Shown here: piece after piece, positions 1 through 8,016 of the stretch
Position numbering within the stretch: the stretch's first letter is position 1
Layout: every line of letters starts with the position of its first letter
Source of the DNA: Silvibacterium dinghuense
GTDB taxonomy: Bacteria; Acidobacteriota; Terriglobia; Terriglobales; Acidobacteriaceae
Direction of reading: 5' to 3'
NCBI RefSeq assembly: GCF_004123295.1
Contig: NZ_SDMK01000006.1
Span: 81,256 to 145,255 of the forward strand
Length of the DNA stretch: 64,000 bases
Notes under the pieces: generated by a model
What the model saw: the letters and a program-made list of their open reading frames with translations, nothing else
Database searches by the model: none
Told to the model about the DNA's origin: nothing
Made by a program: the position numbers and the translations under genes

Positions 1-944
1 GCGAGCGCGATTTGCTTTGCCAGTATGTCGATATCGGCAGCGGCTGTCGGCAGTGAAATGCCAGGCTTCAGACGCGCAATGCCGTAGTACGGATAACAGA
101 ACCGGTTATCGGCGCAAAGCCCATGAATGGTCTTCCAGAACTCTGCGGATCCAACCGGGGCGAAGTGAAAGTCGGGAGGAAGCACTCCAATGATCTGATA
201 GGCGGCGCCGTCCATCTCGACAGTGCTACCTATCACGGCCTTATCTGCTCCAAAGCGATGCTGCCATGTTTGATAACTCAGGATTGCAGTCTGTGGCGCG
301 CTTGCCAGGTCTTCTCCCGTCCTGAAGTCGCGGCCGAGGAATGGCGATACACCAAGCGTCTTAAAAAAGCCGTCGCTGACAGATGCGACCGATATCTCTT
401 CCATCCCGGTCTGATTCTTCAACGTAACGCGTTCGGGGCGATACACGTTGAGCGAGCTGAAAACATGATTGTGTGCCTTCCATGCCTGATAGTCGGGGAA
501 CGATAAGTGAAATCGATCGCCAACGGAGGGGCGCTCAAAAAGAGCTACCAGCCGAGACGGCTGGTGATAAGGCAGCGGTTTGATGAAGGCTGCATCGACA
601 AAGGCAAAAATGGTCGTGCTTGCCGCGACGCCAAAGGCAAAGACGACGATGGCAGTCATTGTGAAGCTGGGGCTGCGGCGCAGCTGGCGCAAGGCAAAGC
701 GAAGATCGTGGAACAGGTCCTCGAGCAGGCGCGTCCCGCGGGCATCGCGGCACTCCTGGCGTACCTGTTCCATGCCGCCGATTGCAATCTGGGCACGACG
801 TTTCGCTTCTGCGGGGCTCGCGCCACGGGCCATATGCTTCTTGATCTCATGCTCGAGGTGAAATTGCAGCTCTTCATCCAACTCGTTCTCGACGCGCTGG
901 CGGCTGATAAGGGAGCGGAGGCGATAGATCAGGTCAGTCAGCAT
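1..944 (-). CDS. ADOP-type ABC transporter permease, N-terminal part (runs off the window)
   Basis: Reading the minus strand from the ATG at 944 gives about 314 open codons with no stop before the window edge. The protein starts MLTDLIYRLRSLISR and has the charged leader of acidobacterial duplicated orphan permeases (residues 1-85, with ELDEELQFHLEHEI). A transmembrane helix follows near 95-120 (FTMTAIVVFAFGVAAST), then a MacB-like periplasmic domain with FFKTLGVSPFLGRDF and AYQIIGVLPPDFHF. Full members of the family are around 800 residues, so well over half is missing. The gene begins 8 bases after the PadR stop, which suggests one transcript and coupled translation. The partner ATPase is usually not adjacent in this family and none is seen. 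Substrate unknown. Confidence 0.88.
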   Translation of the reverse strand, partial: MLTDLIYRLRSLISRQRVENELDEELQFHLEHEIKKHMARGASPAEAKRRAQIAIGGMEQVRQECRDARGTRLLEDLFHDLRFALRQLRRSPSFTMTAIVVFAFGVAASTTIFAFVDAAFIKPLPYHQPSRLVALFERPSVGDRFHLSFPDYQAWKAHNHVFSSLNVYRPERVTLKNQTGMEEISVASVSDGFFKTLGVSPFLGRDFRTGEDLASAPQTAILSYQTWQHRFGADKAVIGSTVEMDGAAYQIIGVLPPDFHFAPVGSAEFWKTIHGLCADNRFCYPYYGIARLKPGISLPTAAADIDILAKQIAL

Positions 945-952
945 CGGTATCT

Positions 953-1288
953 CTATGCAAGGGTTAGGATGTGCTCGACAGCGGTCGTCAGTTTGCGCCA
1001 GGCAGCAGTTTCATTCGCAAGCTGCTTCCGTCCTGTTGCACTCAATTCGTAATACTTGGCGCGGCGATTGTTTTCGCTGGTTGCCCAGTTCGCTTTGATC
1101 CATCCGCGACGTTCCAGGCGGTGCAGTGCAGGGTACAACGAGCCCTGCTGCACCTGTATTACGTCGTGGGACAGCTGCTGTAGCCGCTCTGAAATAGCCC
1201 ATCCGTGCATCGGTTCGAGAGCGATCGCCTTGAGGATCAAAAAATCGAGGGTGCCTTGCGGAAGCTCGATACGTTTTTCTGTCACCAT
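953..1288 (-). CDS. PadR family transcriptional regulator
   Basis: A 111-residue protein of typical PadR-s1 length. The winged-helix fold is clear: LPQGTLDFLILKAIALEPMH at the N-terminus, then QGSLYPALHRLERRGWI (recognition helix) and KYYELSATGRKQL (wing), ending in a short dimerisation helix. The ATG at 1288 is preceded by AAGGGTAAGAA, an acceptable ribosome site. The gene lies directly upstream of the ADOP permease on the same strand. That PadR-permease pairing is common in Acidobacteria, where the regulator is thought to control the transporter. A perfect 9-bp inverted repeat sits just upstream in the promoter region and may be its operator. The effector is not predictable. Confidence 0.93.
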   Translation of the reverse strand: MVTEKRIELPQGTLDFLILKAIALEPMHGWAISERLQQLSHDVIQVQQGSLYPALHRLERRGWIKANWATSENNRRAKYYELSATGRKQLANETAAWRKLTTAVEHILTLA

Positions 1289-1301
1289 TTCTTACCCTTT
1301 T

Positions 1302-1340
1302 ACTTCGACAGGAATAGGGTATCGAATCTGTTGTCGAAGT
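1302..1340. promoter_or_regulatory. Inverted repeat upstream of padR, possible autoregulatory operator
   Basis: ACTTCGACA (1302-1310) and TGTCGAAGT (1332-1340) are perfect 9-bp inverted arms around a 21-base spacer. The pair lies 14-52 bases upstream of the PadR start codon, where a promoter would be. PadR dimers bind palindromes and commonly repress their own promoter. Site identity is inferred from position and symmetry only. Confidence 0.45.
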
Positions 1341-1396
1341 GCAAGGGGAGAAGTCGTCCCCGCATGCGCCAAGGCTCTCGTTGATTTCAGCCTGTT

Positions 1397-1431
1397 AAAA
1401 AAAATACGGCCCCGATCTTGGATCGAGGCCG
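1397..1431 (-). terminator. Intrinsic terminator of the LysR gene
   Basis: On the minus strand an 11-bp GC-rich stem (arms 1407-1417 and 1421-1431, one G-U pair) is followed by a run of T residues (1397-1404). It lies about 55 bases after the LysR stop codon and separates that gene from padR. Confidence 0.75.
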
Positions 1432-1487
1432 CGTCGCTTTCTGCAAAAGCTGTTTACAGGAACAGTTTTTCCTCTGTGCTGCGTGTG

Positions 1488-2417
1488 TTACTTCGCCTGG
1501 CGCCCCTTTGCGGTGGGTGGAGGCGGAGGTGTGTGCGGACGCGCGCGGCCGGTTGCGATCTCGAGAAAGGCATGCGCGGCGCGGGTCAGTGTCTTATCCT
1601 TGCGGAAGACGAGTGCCAGTTCACGGCTGAGACGAACCCCCTCGAGACGGATGATCTGAACAAGGCCGGCTTTTTCGTCTACGGTGACATTGGTGCGGGG
1701 GAGAAAGCCCATGCCGAGGCCGGCAATGATCAGGCGCTTGAGCAGCTCGCTGGACTCGACCTCCATGGCCACGCGAGGATTCACATCATAGCTGCGGAAA
1801 AGGTCTTCGATGAGCTCGCGCTGGCGTCCCTGCTTGGGCAGCAGAAGCTGGTGCTGGAGAATCTCGGGAAACTTTACGGAATCGCGCGCGGCCAGGGAGT
1901 GATTCTTGGGCGCGACGAGAACCAGCTCGTCGCGATGAATCGGATCGACTGTGAGGCGAGGGTCTTTCAGCGGCAGCGAAACGATGCCGAAATCGACTTC
2001 GCGGTTGAGAACGGATTCAAGGGTACGCGCACGGTCGGCGCGGACAATACTGAGGCCCACGCGCGAATACTGGCGCTTGAACTGGGCAAAGACGCTGGGC
2101 AGCACGTAAAGGCTGGTGGCTTCATTCGCGGAGACGGAGATCTCGCCGCGGGGCGAGCGGTGCAACTCGCCGATGGTCACCATGATGTGGTTGTGAATCT
2201 GCAGGCAGTGCTCGGCGAAGGGCTCGAAGACCTTGCCAGCGGCCGTGAAGGTGACCTTGCCGCCGTCGCGATCGAACAGACGCGCTCCTACCTCGTTCTC
2301 AAGGGTGCGAATCTGCGCCGAGATGGCCGGCTGAGTGACCATCAGCTTCTCTGCAGCGCGGGAGAAGCTGCGCAGGCGGCAGACTTCCAGAAACGTACGC
2401 AGTTGCTCAAAATCCAT
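1488..2417 (-). CDS. LysR family transcriptional regulator
   Basis: The 309-residue protein has the usual LysR length and layout. The N-terminal helix-turn-helix includes MDFEQLRTFLEVCRLRSFSR and QPAISAQIRTLENEVGARLF. A substrate-binding domain from about residue 90 to 295 contains NREVDFGIVSLPL and LIIAGLGMGFLP. The reading frame stays open much further upstream, but homology begins at the ATG at 2417, so that start is chosen. The C-terminus ends in a proline-rich tail, PHTPPPPPTAKGRQAK, unusual but without known function. It is monocistronic and followed by its own terminator. The target may be a neighbouring promoter; the effector cannot be read from sequence. Confidence 0.9.
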   Translation of the reverse strand: MDFEQLRTFLEVCRLRSFSRAAEKLMVTQPAISAQIRTLENEVGARLFDRDGGKVTFTAAGKVFEPFAEHCLQIHNHIMVTIGELHRSPRGEISVSANEATSLYVLPSVFAQFKRQYSRVGLSIVRADRARTLESVLNREVDFGIVSLPLKDPRLTVDPIHRDELVLVAPKNHSLAARDSVKFPEILQHQLLLPKQGRQRELIEDLFRSYDVNPRVAMEVESSELLKRLIIAGLGMGFLPRTNVTVDEKAGLVQIIRLEGVRLSRELALVFRKDKTLTRAAHAFLEIATGRARPHTPPPPPTAKGRQAK

Positions 2418-2650
2418 GCCTGGGTCGCATCCTCTTCCGCGAGGAAATCCGGTCCAGCGACACTTCAGGGACGGACAACAGGTGCGTTGCCAGGGGGAGT
2501 CGTGGGCAGATCTCTCGCTTGCAAAAGTTAGTGCAAGCATAAAGAAAAGTTTTACAGATGGAAAGGGACGGGCCATCCAGGCGGTGCGCTTCTTACCCGT
2601 GTTTGCTGGATGGTCGCTTCCTATGATCGTGGGTGGAATGTGGGTGCGAA

Positions 2651-2688
2651 GGGAAAATAACACGCCCCACGCTTGCGCATGGGGCGTA
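2651..2688 (-). terminator. Intrinsic terminator after the UDP-glucuronate decarboxylase gene
   Basis: An 8-bp perfect stem (ACGCCCCA at 2662-2669 and TGGGGCGT at 2680-2687) is followed on the minus strand by TTATTTT. It starts just after the stop codon at 2711. Confidence 0.75.
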
Positions 2689-2710
2689 TGTGGCTTCCGT
2701 TTGCGGCCGA

Positions 2711-3658
2711 TTAAGCCTTGGCCGCTTCCAGGTCGATGGTGGACTGGAAATAATCGAGGCTGAGGCGAAGGCCGGTCTCGAGGTCGATCTTCGGCTCCCA
2801 GCCGAAAAGGCGCTGCGCCTTGGAGATATCCGGTTTGCGCTGCATGGGGTCGTCCTGCGGCAGCGGACGATAGACGATCTTGCTCTTCGATCCGGTTACC
2901 TTGAGCACGGCATGAGCGCACTCGAGGATGGTCCACTCGTGCGGGTTGCCGATGTTGACCGGGGTGTGCTCATCGGAGCGTGAGAGGCCGAGAATGCCGG
3001 CGATCTCATCTGCGACGTAGCAGAAGCTGCGTGTCTGGTCGCCTTCGCCATAGACCGTCAGGTCTTCACCTTTGAGAGCCTGGACGACGAAGTTAGAGAT
3101 CACGCGGCCATCGTTCTTCTGCAGGCGCGGCCCATAGGTATTGAAGATGCGGACCAGGCGTGTATCGACATTGTAGTAGCGGTGATAAGCCATGGTCAGG
3201 GCTTCAGAGAAGCGCTTGGCCTCGTCATAGACCGAGCGTGGACCGATGGGGTTCACATTGCCCCAGTAGTCCTCGGTCTGCGGATGAACCGCCGGATCGC
3301 CGTAGCACTCGGAGGTAGAGGCGTGAAGGAACTTTGCGCCGTACTTCTTCGCTACCTCGAGGGCGTTGCGGGTTCCGTCGGAGCCGACCGCAAGCGTCTC
3401 CACGCCGAGGCGGGAGTAGTCGACCGGACTGGCCGGCGATGCGAAGTTGAAGACGTATTCGACGGCGCCGGGATCGAAAGCCCGGCAAATATCGAGTTCG
3501 CGGAACTCGAAGCGGGACTCATTCTCGAGATGACGAAGATTCGCGAGTGAGCCGGTGCAAAGATTGTCTACGCCGATGATGCTGTTGCCATCGGCAAGCA
3601 GGGCATCGGCAAGGTGAGATCCTAGAAAACCGGCGACTCCGGTGATGAGTATGCGCAT
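2711..3658 (-). CDS. UDP-glucuronate decarboxylase (UDP-xylose synthase), SDR family
   Basis: A 315-residue extended short-chain dehydrogenase. The NAD-binding glycine motif [10 protein letters not shown] lies at residues 7-16. The substrate region has [10 protein letters not shown] (72-81), a close match to UDP-xylose synthases. The active site has STSECYG (114-120) and the catalytic pair Tyr144 and Lys148 (YDEAK). RIFNTYGPR and [12 protein letters not shown] are also typical of the family. The enzyme oxidises and decarboxylates UDP-glucuronate to UDP-xylose in the cytoplasm. UDP-glucuronate would come from the Ugd encoded at 20974. The frame extends upstream of the chosen ATG, but MRILITG is the natural start and is preceded by AAGAG. 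Confidence 0.92.
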   Translation of the reverse strand: MRILITGVAGFLGSHLADALLADGNSIIGVDNLCTGSLANLRHLENESRFEFRELDICRAFDPGAVEYVFNFASPASPVDYSRLGVETLAVGSDGTRNALEVAKKYGAKFLHASTSECYGDPAVHPQTEDYWGNVNPIGPRSVYDEAKRFSEALTMAYHRYYNVDTRLVRIFNTYGPRLQKNDGRVISNFVVQALKGEDLTVYGEGDQTRSFCYVADEIAGILGLSRSDEHTPVNIGNPHEWTILECAHAVLKVTGSKSKIVYRPLPQDDPMQRKPDISKAQRLFGWEPKIDLETGLRLSLDYFQSTIDLEAAKA

Positions 3659-3845
3659 GGGCTCTTTTGTGAAACCTGATCGAAAATATGGTGTACGTTG
3701 GCACGGCGGCGAGGGCGCTCGTGGAAGGGGGAGCGAAAGATCAGGGGTGTTTCTTCTATTGAGTGTAAGAAACGGGCGGAGAAAGAGCAATCACGGAACA
3801 TCCTGCTGGGCGGCATGACAAGCAGGACTATGGCAGGCTGAAGAC

Positions 3846-4985
3846 ATGCGGTTGCGTCAGGAAGATGTTCGAAGGCTGGCCGAAGAGGCTGGTTTTACGC
3901 TCGGCGGGGTGGCCGCTGTGCCGGCTGCGGACTCTGCGCAATCCGCGGAGGAGCGGCAGCGATTCGAACAGTGGATTGCAGCCGGATCGGCCGGCGAGAT
4001 GGAGTATCTGAAACGCCGCAACGAGTCGGGCGACCTGTTGCGTAGCTCCGTACGAGCGGTGTTCCCATGGGCGAAGTCGGTGATCGTGTGTGCGGCGAAC
4101 TACAACGGTGCGGCCGTGCGTTCTCTCGACCCCACGTCCTCAGACCGGGGCTGGATCGCGCGGTATGCATGGTCTGGCCAGCCAGGCAGCGAAGACGGGC
4201 AGTTGCGGCCATCGGATTATCACAAGGTGTTGCTAAAGCGCCTGAACGGGATGGAAGCGCGATTGAGGGAAGAGTGCGGCGCGGAGTTTGAATCGCGCGC
4301 CTTTGTCGATACAGGCCCAATCGTCGAACGCGTCTATGCGCGCTATGCAGGGCTGGGCTGGACAGGGAAGAATACCTGTCTCATCAGCCAGGGAAAGGGC
4401 TCCTGGCACTTTCTATGCGTGCTGCTGACCTCGCTTGAGGTCGAAGAGGAGCAGCTTGCGGTGATGGCTCCGGATCGTTGCGGCAGCTGCACGCGCTGCA
4501 TCGACGCCTGCCCGACGGACGCATTGACGCCGTACCGGATGGATGCCTCTCGCTGCATCGCATATCTCACCATTGAGAAGCGTGGAGTCATCGAAGCGGG
4601 TGACGGCGCGGTGGATTTGCGCGAGGGAATCGGGCGAAATGTCTTTGGCTGCGATATCTGCCAGGAGGTGTGCCCATGGAATCGCAAAGCACTGCCAGCT
4701 GATGACACAGAGCTGACGACGCGGCAGGAGCTGGTGAATCCGGCGCTGGACTGGCTGGCTGCGATGACCGAAGCGGACTTTGGTGCGTGGTTCTATGGTT
4801 CGCCGGTGAAGCGTGCAAAGTACGAAGGTTTCCGTCGCAACCTGGCGATCGCAATGGGCAATAGCCGAAGACAGGAATACGCGATGATCCTGCGCGTTTG
4901 GGCGCAGGAAGAAGATGCCGGGTTGCGCAGCGCGGCGGAATGGGCCTTGCAGAAACTCCAGGCCGAGATACATACGGCCTCCTGA
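3846..4985 (+). CDS. queG: Epoxyqueuosine reductase QueG
   Basis: QueG performs the last step of queuosine synthesis, reducing epoxyqueuosine to queuosine in tRNA with cobalamin and two [4Fe-4S] clusters. The 379-residue protein has the family's catalytic DTGP motif (Asp155), a ferredoxin-type cluster motif with Cys212, Cys215, Cys218 and Cys222 (CGSCTRCIDACP), and a second motif with Cys269, Cys272 and Cys276 (CDICQEVCPWN). Length and motif spacing are normal. The C-terminal 90 residues are helical, as in the HEAT-like end of the family. It is divergent from the UDP-xylose synthase gene and stands alone. The stop codon lies inside the left arm of a strong hairpin. Confidence 0.95.
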   Translation: MRLRQEDVRRLAEEAGFTLGGVAAVPAADSAQSAEERQRFEQWIAAGSAGEMEYLKRRNESGDLLRSSVRAVFPWAKSVIVCAANYNGAAVRSLDPTSSDRGWIARYAWSGQPGSEDGQLRPSDYHKVLLKRLNGMEARLREECGAEFESRAFVDTGPIVERVYARYAGLGWTGKNTCLISQGKGSWHFLCVLLTSLEVEEEQLAVMAPDRCGSCTRCIDACPTDALTPYRMDASRCIAYLTIEKRGVIEAGDGAVDLREGIGRNVFGCDICQEVCPWNRKALPADDTELTTRQELVNPALDWLAAMTEADFGAWFYGSPVKRAKYEGFRRNLAIAMGNSRRQEYAMILRVWAQEEDAGLRSAAEWALQKLQAEIHTAS

Positions 4986-4999
4986 AAATCAGGAGGCCG
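4975..4999 (+). terminator. Hairpin overlapping the queG stop codon
   Basis: CGGCCTCCTGA (4975-4985) and TCAGGAGGCCG (4989-4999) form a perfect 11-bp stem with a 3-base loop. The queG TGA is the end of the left arm. There is no T-run on either side, so it may act as an mRNA 3'-end stabiliser or a weak terminator between two convergent genes. Confidence 0.5.
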
Positions 5000-5102
5000 C
5001 AAAAGGATTAGGACGGGTTTCAAACCCGATAAAAGATAAATTCGGGTGTTGGGGGAAGAAACCTGGACGAAACTGACATTCCCTCCGCTTTCGCGGCCTG
5101 GA

Positions 5103-5309
5103 TCAGTTGCCGCGGACGACGTTGGCAGCGTTCAGTCCCTTGGGACCCTGCTGACACTCGAACTCGACGGCTTCGCCCTCGTTCAGGGTCTTATAGCCAG
5201 TGTCCTGGATGGCGGAGAAATGAACGAAAACATCCTCCCCCGTGGACCGCTGGATAAACCCATAGCCTTTTGCGCCGTTGAACCACTTCACTACGCCATG
5301 TTCCTTCAC
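5103..5309 (-). CDS. Cold shock domain protein
   Basis: A 68-residue CspA-type protein, one OB-fold that binds single-stranded RNA and DNA as an RNA chaperone. RNP1 (KGYGFI, residues 14-19) and RNP2 (VFVHF, residues 27-31) are intact. The start is GTG at 5309, five bases after a strong AAGGAG ribosome site. An ATG overlaps this GTG (ATGTGA) but closes at once with TGA in its own frame, so it cannot be the start. It is convergent with queG. Confidence 0.95.
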   Translation of the reverse strand: MKEHGVVKWFNGAKGYGFIQRSTGEDVFVHFSAIQDTGYKTLNEGEAVEFECQQGPKGLNAANVVRGN

Positions 5310-5641
5310 ATCGACTCCTTCGGTTGTGCAGAACAGTCATGCGTGGGCAACAAAGCCCGGGAGACACGGGTGGGATGATCGCCATAGGTTGCTGGCAATG
5401 CAGCCGCGTATCTCAGGTGGGCGGTGTTGAACGCCGGAACCAACTCCTGCAGAGAAGACTGGCCTCTCAGGAACCTATAACTCTGAAGAATGAATTATGG
5501 GTCCTCCTGTTATGGCAGGAAACGAACGGCGAAGCAAGAAAAATTTACAGGGTTAAGACCGCCTGCGCAGCCGGTTACGGAAGGCCATTGTACGTTCGTA
5601 CTTATACAGAAAGAAGGCGCAGAGAGCAGTCGTGCGGCGAG
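5310..5641. other. Intergenic region upstream of the cold shock gene
   Basis: About 330 bases with no convincing gene on either strand. It must hold the promoter and leader of the cold shock gene (minus strand) and the 3' end of the exosortase transcript. Cold shock leaders are often long and structured, but no specific conserved element could be recognised. Confidence 0.5.
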
Positions 5642-7333
5642 CTACCACTGCGACCAGTCATGGCGTAACAGGACCCAGAGTGTGAGCAGCAGGTTGCTGG
5701 TCGCGTGAGCGACAACGGCATCGCCGATGCGGCCGCGCCAGCGTGCTGCACCGGCGAAGGCAAGGCCAGCCAGGATGCCGGCCAGCCAGTGGCTGCCATG
5801 AAGAATGCCGAAGATCGCTGACGAGAGCAGGATGGCAAGCGGGGTGAGTTTGGAGAAGGAAATCTGTTCGAACTCCCGGCGCATCAGGCGTCGCGCAAGA
5901 TAACCCCGAAAGGCCAGCTCTTCGGCGATGGGCACGGTAACAATAGCTGCCGCGGCGCGAAATGCGATCCAGGTAGAGCGGGCGCTGGGGGATAACGCGG
6001 CCAGATCCGATCCGAGACGGCCGACATCCGGATGAGACCAGAACTCCGGAGCGATCCAGAGGAGGAAGATGCCTGTGCCGGCGAGCGGTGCAAGCCATCC
6101 GAAGCTCCAGCGCAGCTTCCGATACTCAGTGCGGAAGAGCCATAGGGCGATGATTGCGGCAAGAAAGCGCAATGGATAGAGCCATTCGAAATAACCCGAG
6201 GCCGAGCGGGAGAGAAACGACGCGGCAAGAATTGCGAGAAAGGGAACAAGGTATGCGGCGGTCGCGGCCGATTCTCTGCTCGCATGGATCTCGTTCTGCG
6301 TAGAAAGCGAGCCGGACAACATCGAAACAGGCGCGGCCGGAGCAGCCGCAGCCACGGGTGATTTCTGAAACCAGGCAATGCGGCTGGTGGCCATCGAAAA
6401 GGCGAGAGAGACGAGGGTAAAGGCAATCCAGCCTGCCTGAGAGTGAAAGCCGACCATGGCAATGGATGGGGCTCCCGCATTGCCGATGAGGATGATCACG
6501 GCGATGCGCACGATATTGAGAAGCCAGACGGCAACAAGTGCGAGCGGGATAAGGAGCAGTGCCTGGGGAAAGCGTGTCTCGCGGCGCAGATACCAGAGCC
6601 ATATGCAGGTAAAGATGAGGACCAGTCCCAGGCCCTCGATGCCCGAGCACTGTTCGGCGATGGTGACGGCGAAGCGAGGAGTGCCGATCACGAAGGTCGC
6701 CGGATTGACGATGACGCCGGGCAACAGGGCATGCAGCAGCAGGTGAACGCAGTGGAAGGCCGTGATCTGCAGGATGCGGCCGTGTGCCAGGGCGGAAGTA
6801 TCCCATAGCTGCTGCGTGGGTCGGCGGATCAGCGCCGCGGCGAGGCCGGCAACGATTGAGACGAACCAGAGCGGGCTGGTCTCTCGAAGGGCTCGTATGG
6901 ACGCGCGCAGGGGGATACAGGCAAAGAGCAGCAGCACCATGGAGCAGGAGACGACAATCGTCGCGACGACATGCGCAGGCAGCGCATACGGGCGGTACTT
7001 CGGACCGCGTGGAGCTATCCAGTACATCAGATAGATGGAAAGGATTCCCGCAAGGTGCCAGAAGAACCAGGCGCGGCGAAAGGGAAGCGGCTCGCGGAGG
7101 AGCTTCAGCCGACGGCGTCCGAGTCCTGCGAAAACGGCAAAGGCCACGATGGCGAACGGCGCGATCACCCCGAAGATGGGAGCGCGGCGAGGGACGCTCG
7201 CCAGCAGAAGGCAATCCGCAGCGAGCAATGACGCCAACAGATAGAGCCGGCCAAGGAAATATCGTGGCGGAGAGAATCGCGGCCTTGACGGAGAGTGATG
7301 AGGAGAGGAAGAGATCTCTGTCAAGGCACGCAT
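5642..7333 (-). CDS. xrtE: Exosortase E / CAAX-type protease fusion (XrtE)
   Basis: A 563-residue integral membrane protein made of two enzymes. The N-terminal half is an exosortase, the inner-membrane transpeptidase-like enzyme that processes C-terminal sorting signals. Its triad is visible: Cys229 in AEQCSGIEGLGL, Arg276 in LLNIVRIAVIILIGN and His297 in GFHSQAGW. The C-terminal half is a CPBP (CAAX) protease with Glu471-Glu472 and Arg476 in EELAFRGYL, His512 in FGILHGSHWLAG and His543/Asn547 in VVAHATSNLLL. This fusion matches the exosortase E/protease of the VPEID-CTERM system. A TTG three codons upstream could also start the protein; neither has a clear ribosome site. The presumed substrate is encoded 30 bases upstream on the same strand. 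Confidence 0.9.
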   Translation of the reverse strand: MRALTEISSSPHHSPSRPRFSPPRYFLGRLYLLASLLAADCLLLASVPRRAPIFGVIAPFAIVAFAVFAGLGRRRLKLLREPLPFRRAWFFWHLAGILSIYLMYWIAPRGPKYRPYALPAHVVATIVVSCSMVLLLFACIPLRASIRALRETSPLWFVSIVAGLAAALIRRPTQQLWDTSALAHGRILQITAFHCVHLLLHALLPGVIVNPATFVIGTPRFAVTIAEQCSGIEGLGLVLIFTCIWLWYLRRETRFPQALLLIPLALVAVWLLNIVRIAVIILIGNAGAPSIAMVGFHSQAGWIAFTLVSLAFSMATSRIAWFQKSPVAAAAPAAPVSMLSGSLSTQNEIHASRESAATAAYLVPFLAILAASFLSRSASGYFEWLYPLRFLAAIIALWLFRTEYRKLRWSFGWLAPLAGTGIFLLWIAPEFWSHPDVGRLGSDLAALSPSARSTWIAFRAAAAIVTVPIAEELAFRGYLARRLMRREFEQISFSKLTPLAILLSSAIFGILHGSHWLAGILAGLAFAGAARWRGRIGDAVVAHATSNLLLTLWVLLRHDWSQW

Positions 7334-7363
7334 CGAGAGCAAAAGCAGAAGAAACCCAGCGGC

Positions 7364-7567
7364 TTACTTACGCCGCCGGGCGCGAAAAACAGTAAGGGTG
7401 CCAGCAAGCAGGGTAATGCCGCTGACAGCAAGGCCAGGATCGATCTCTGGAGCGGTTGGAGTGGGAGGCTGAGGATTCTGCCACCACGGTGGGTCGGCAT
7501 GAGCGGCCGTGCTGGCGCCGAGCATGAGGCCCAGGGCTAGGAGCGATGGTTTGAGAAATCTTTTCAT
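7364..7567 (-). CDS. Small PEID-CTERM protein, probable exosortase E substrate
   Basis: A 67-residue protein made almost only of sorting signals. An N-terminal signal peptide (residues 1-24, cleavage after AHA) is followed by a short Trp/Pro-rich stretch, DPPWWQNPQPPTPT. Then come the exosortase motif APEIDPG, a hydrophobic helix (AVSGITLLAGTLTVF) and a basic end RARRRK. This tripartite end is the VPEID-CTERM signal recognised by exosortase E, with Ala in place of the first Val. The gene lies 30 bases upstream of xrtE in the same direction, so the two probably share a transcript. After both cleavages only about 15-20 residues would remain. A TTG four codons upstream is an alternative start. 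Confidence 0.85.
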   Translation of the reverse strand: MKRFLKPSLLALGLMLGASTAAHADPPWWQNPQPPTPTAPEIDPGLAVSGITLLAGTLTVFRARRRK

Positions 7568-8016
7568 GCACGCTCGCAAAAGTTATCAGCATGCAACGGG
7601 TCCGTGGATATCCAGGTCGCGACGTCTGCGCATGCGGATCTGGTATGAATCTTGCGGTAAGCCACGGCGCAGGAAACAGTCCTGCGGCTCCATGCTGGTT
7701 AGGTCAATCCAGAGAGCCGTCTCTGGACATCCGGTAGTGCTCGTGAATGACGCACAGGGGAGGTGTGCAGCAGACAACACGTACCAAGCATGGGAGCGCT
7801 GCGCCCATGCCACAACAAGATTATGCCCCAGCTCGCAACAAACGGCGTTCCCCATTAGGAACGGAAGTGAGAGGTTCAATAGTAATGAAAGGTAACAATT
7901 TCCAAATTTTGGGACAGCGTGCTCCTACGCCTGTCGAGTGCGAGAGCTGGGTGCCGGAAACTGCTTCATTCCATGCATACTGAAGCTGTAACGAATGATT
8001 CTTTAAAGGTATAGAC
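7568..8016. other. Intergenic region between the exosortase unit and the YihY gene
   Basis: About 450 bases between divergent genes. It should hold the promoters of both. Several short open frames exist on both strands but none has a ribosome site together with a recognisable protein, and no strong repeat or hairpin was seen. Confidence 0.5.

Noticed and set aside
1056..2531. 491-codon plus-strand frame opposite the LysR gene
   Set aside because: Antisense to a LysR gene with an intact helix-turn-helix; no ribosome site and no recognisable domain.
7586..7879. 97-codon minus-strand frame upstream of the PEID-CTERM gene
   Set aside because: No ribosome site, unusual Cys/Trp-rich composition and no family; the region more likely holds the promoter of the exosortase unit.
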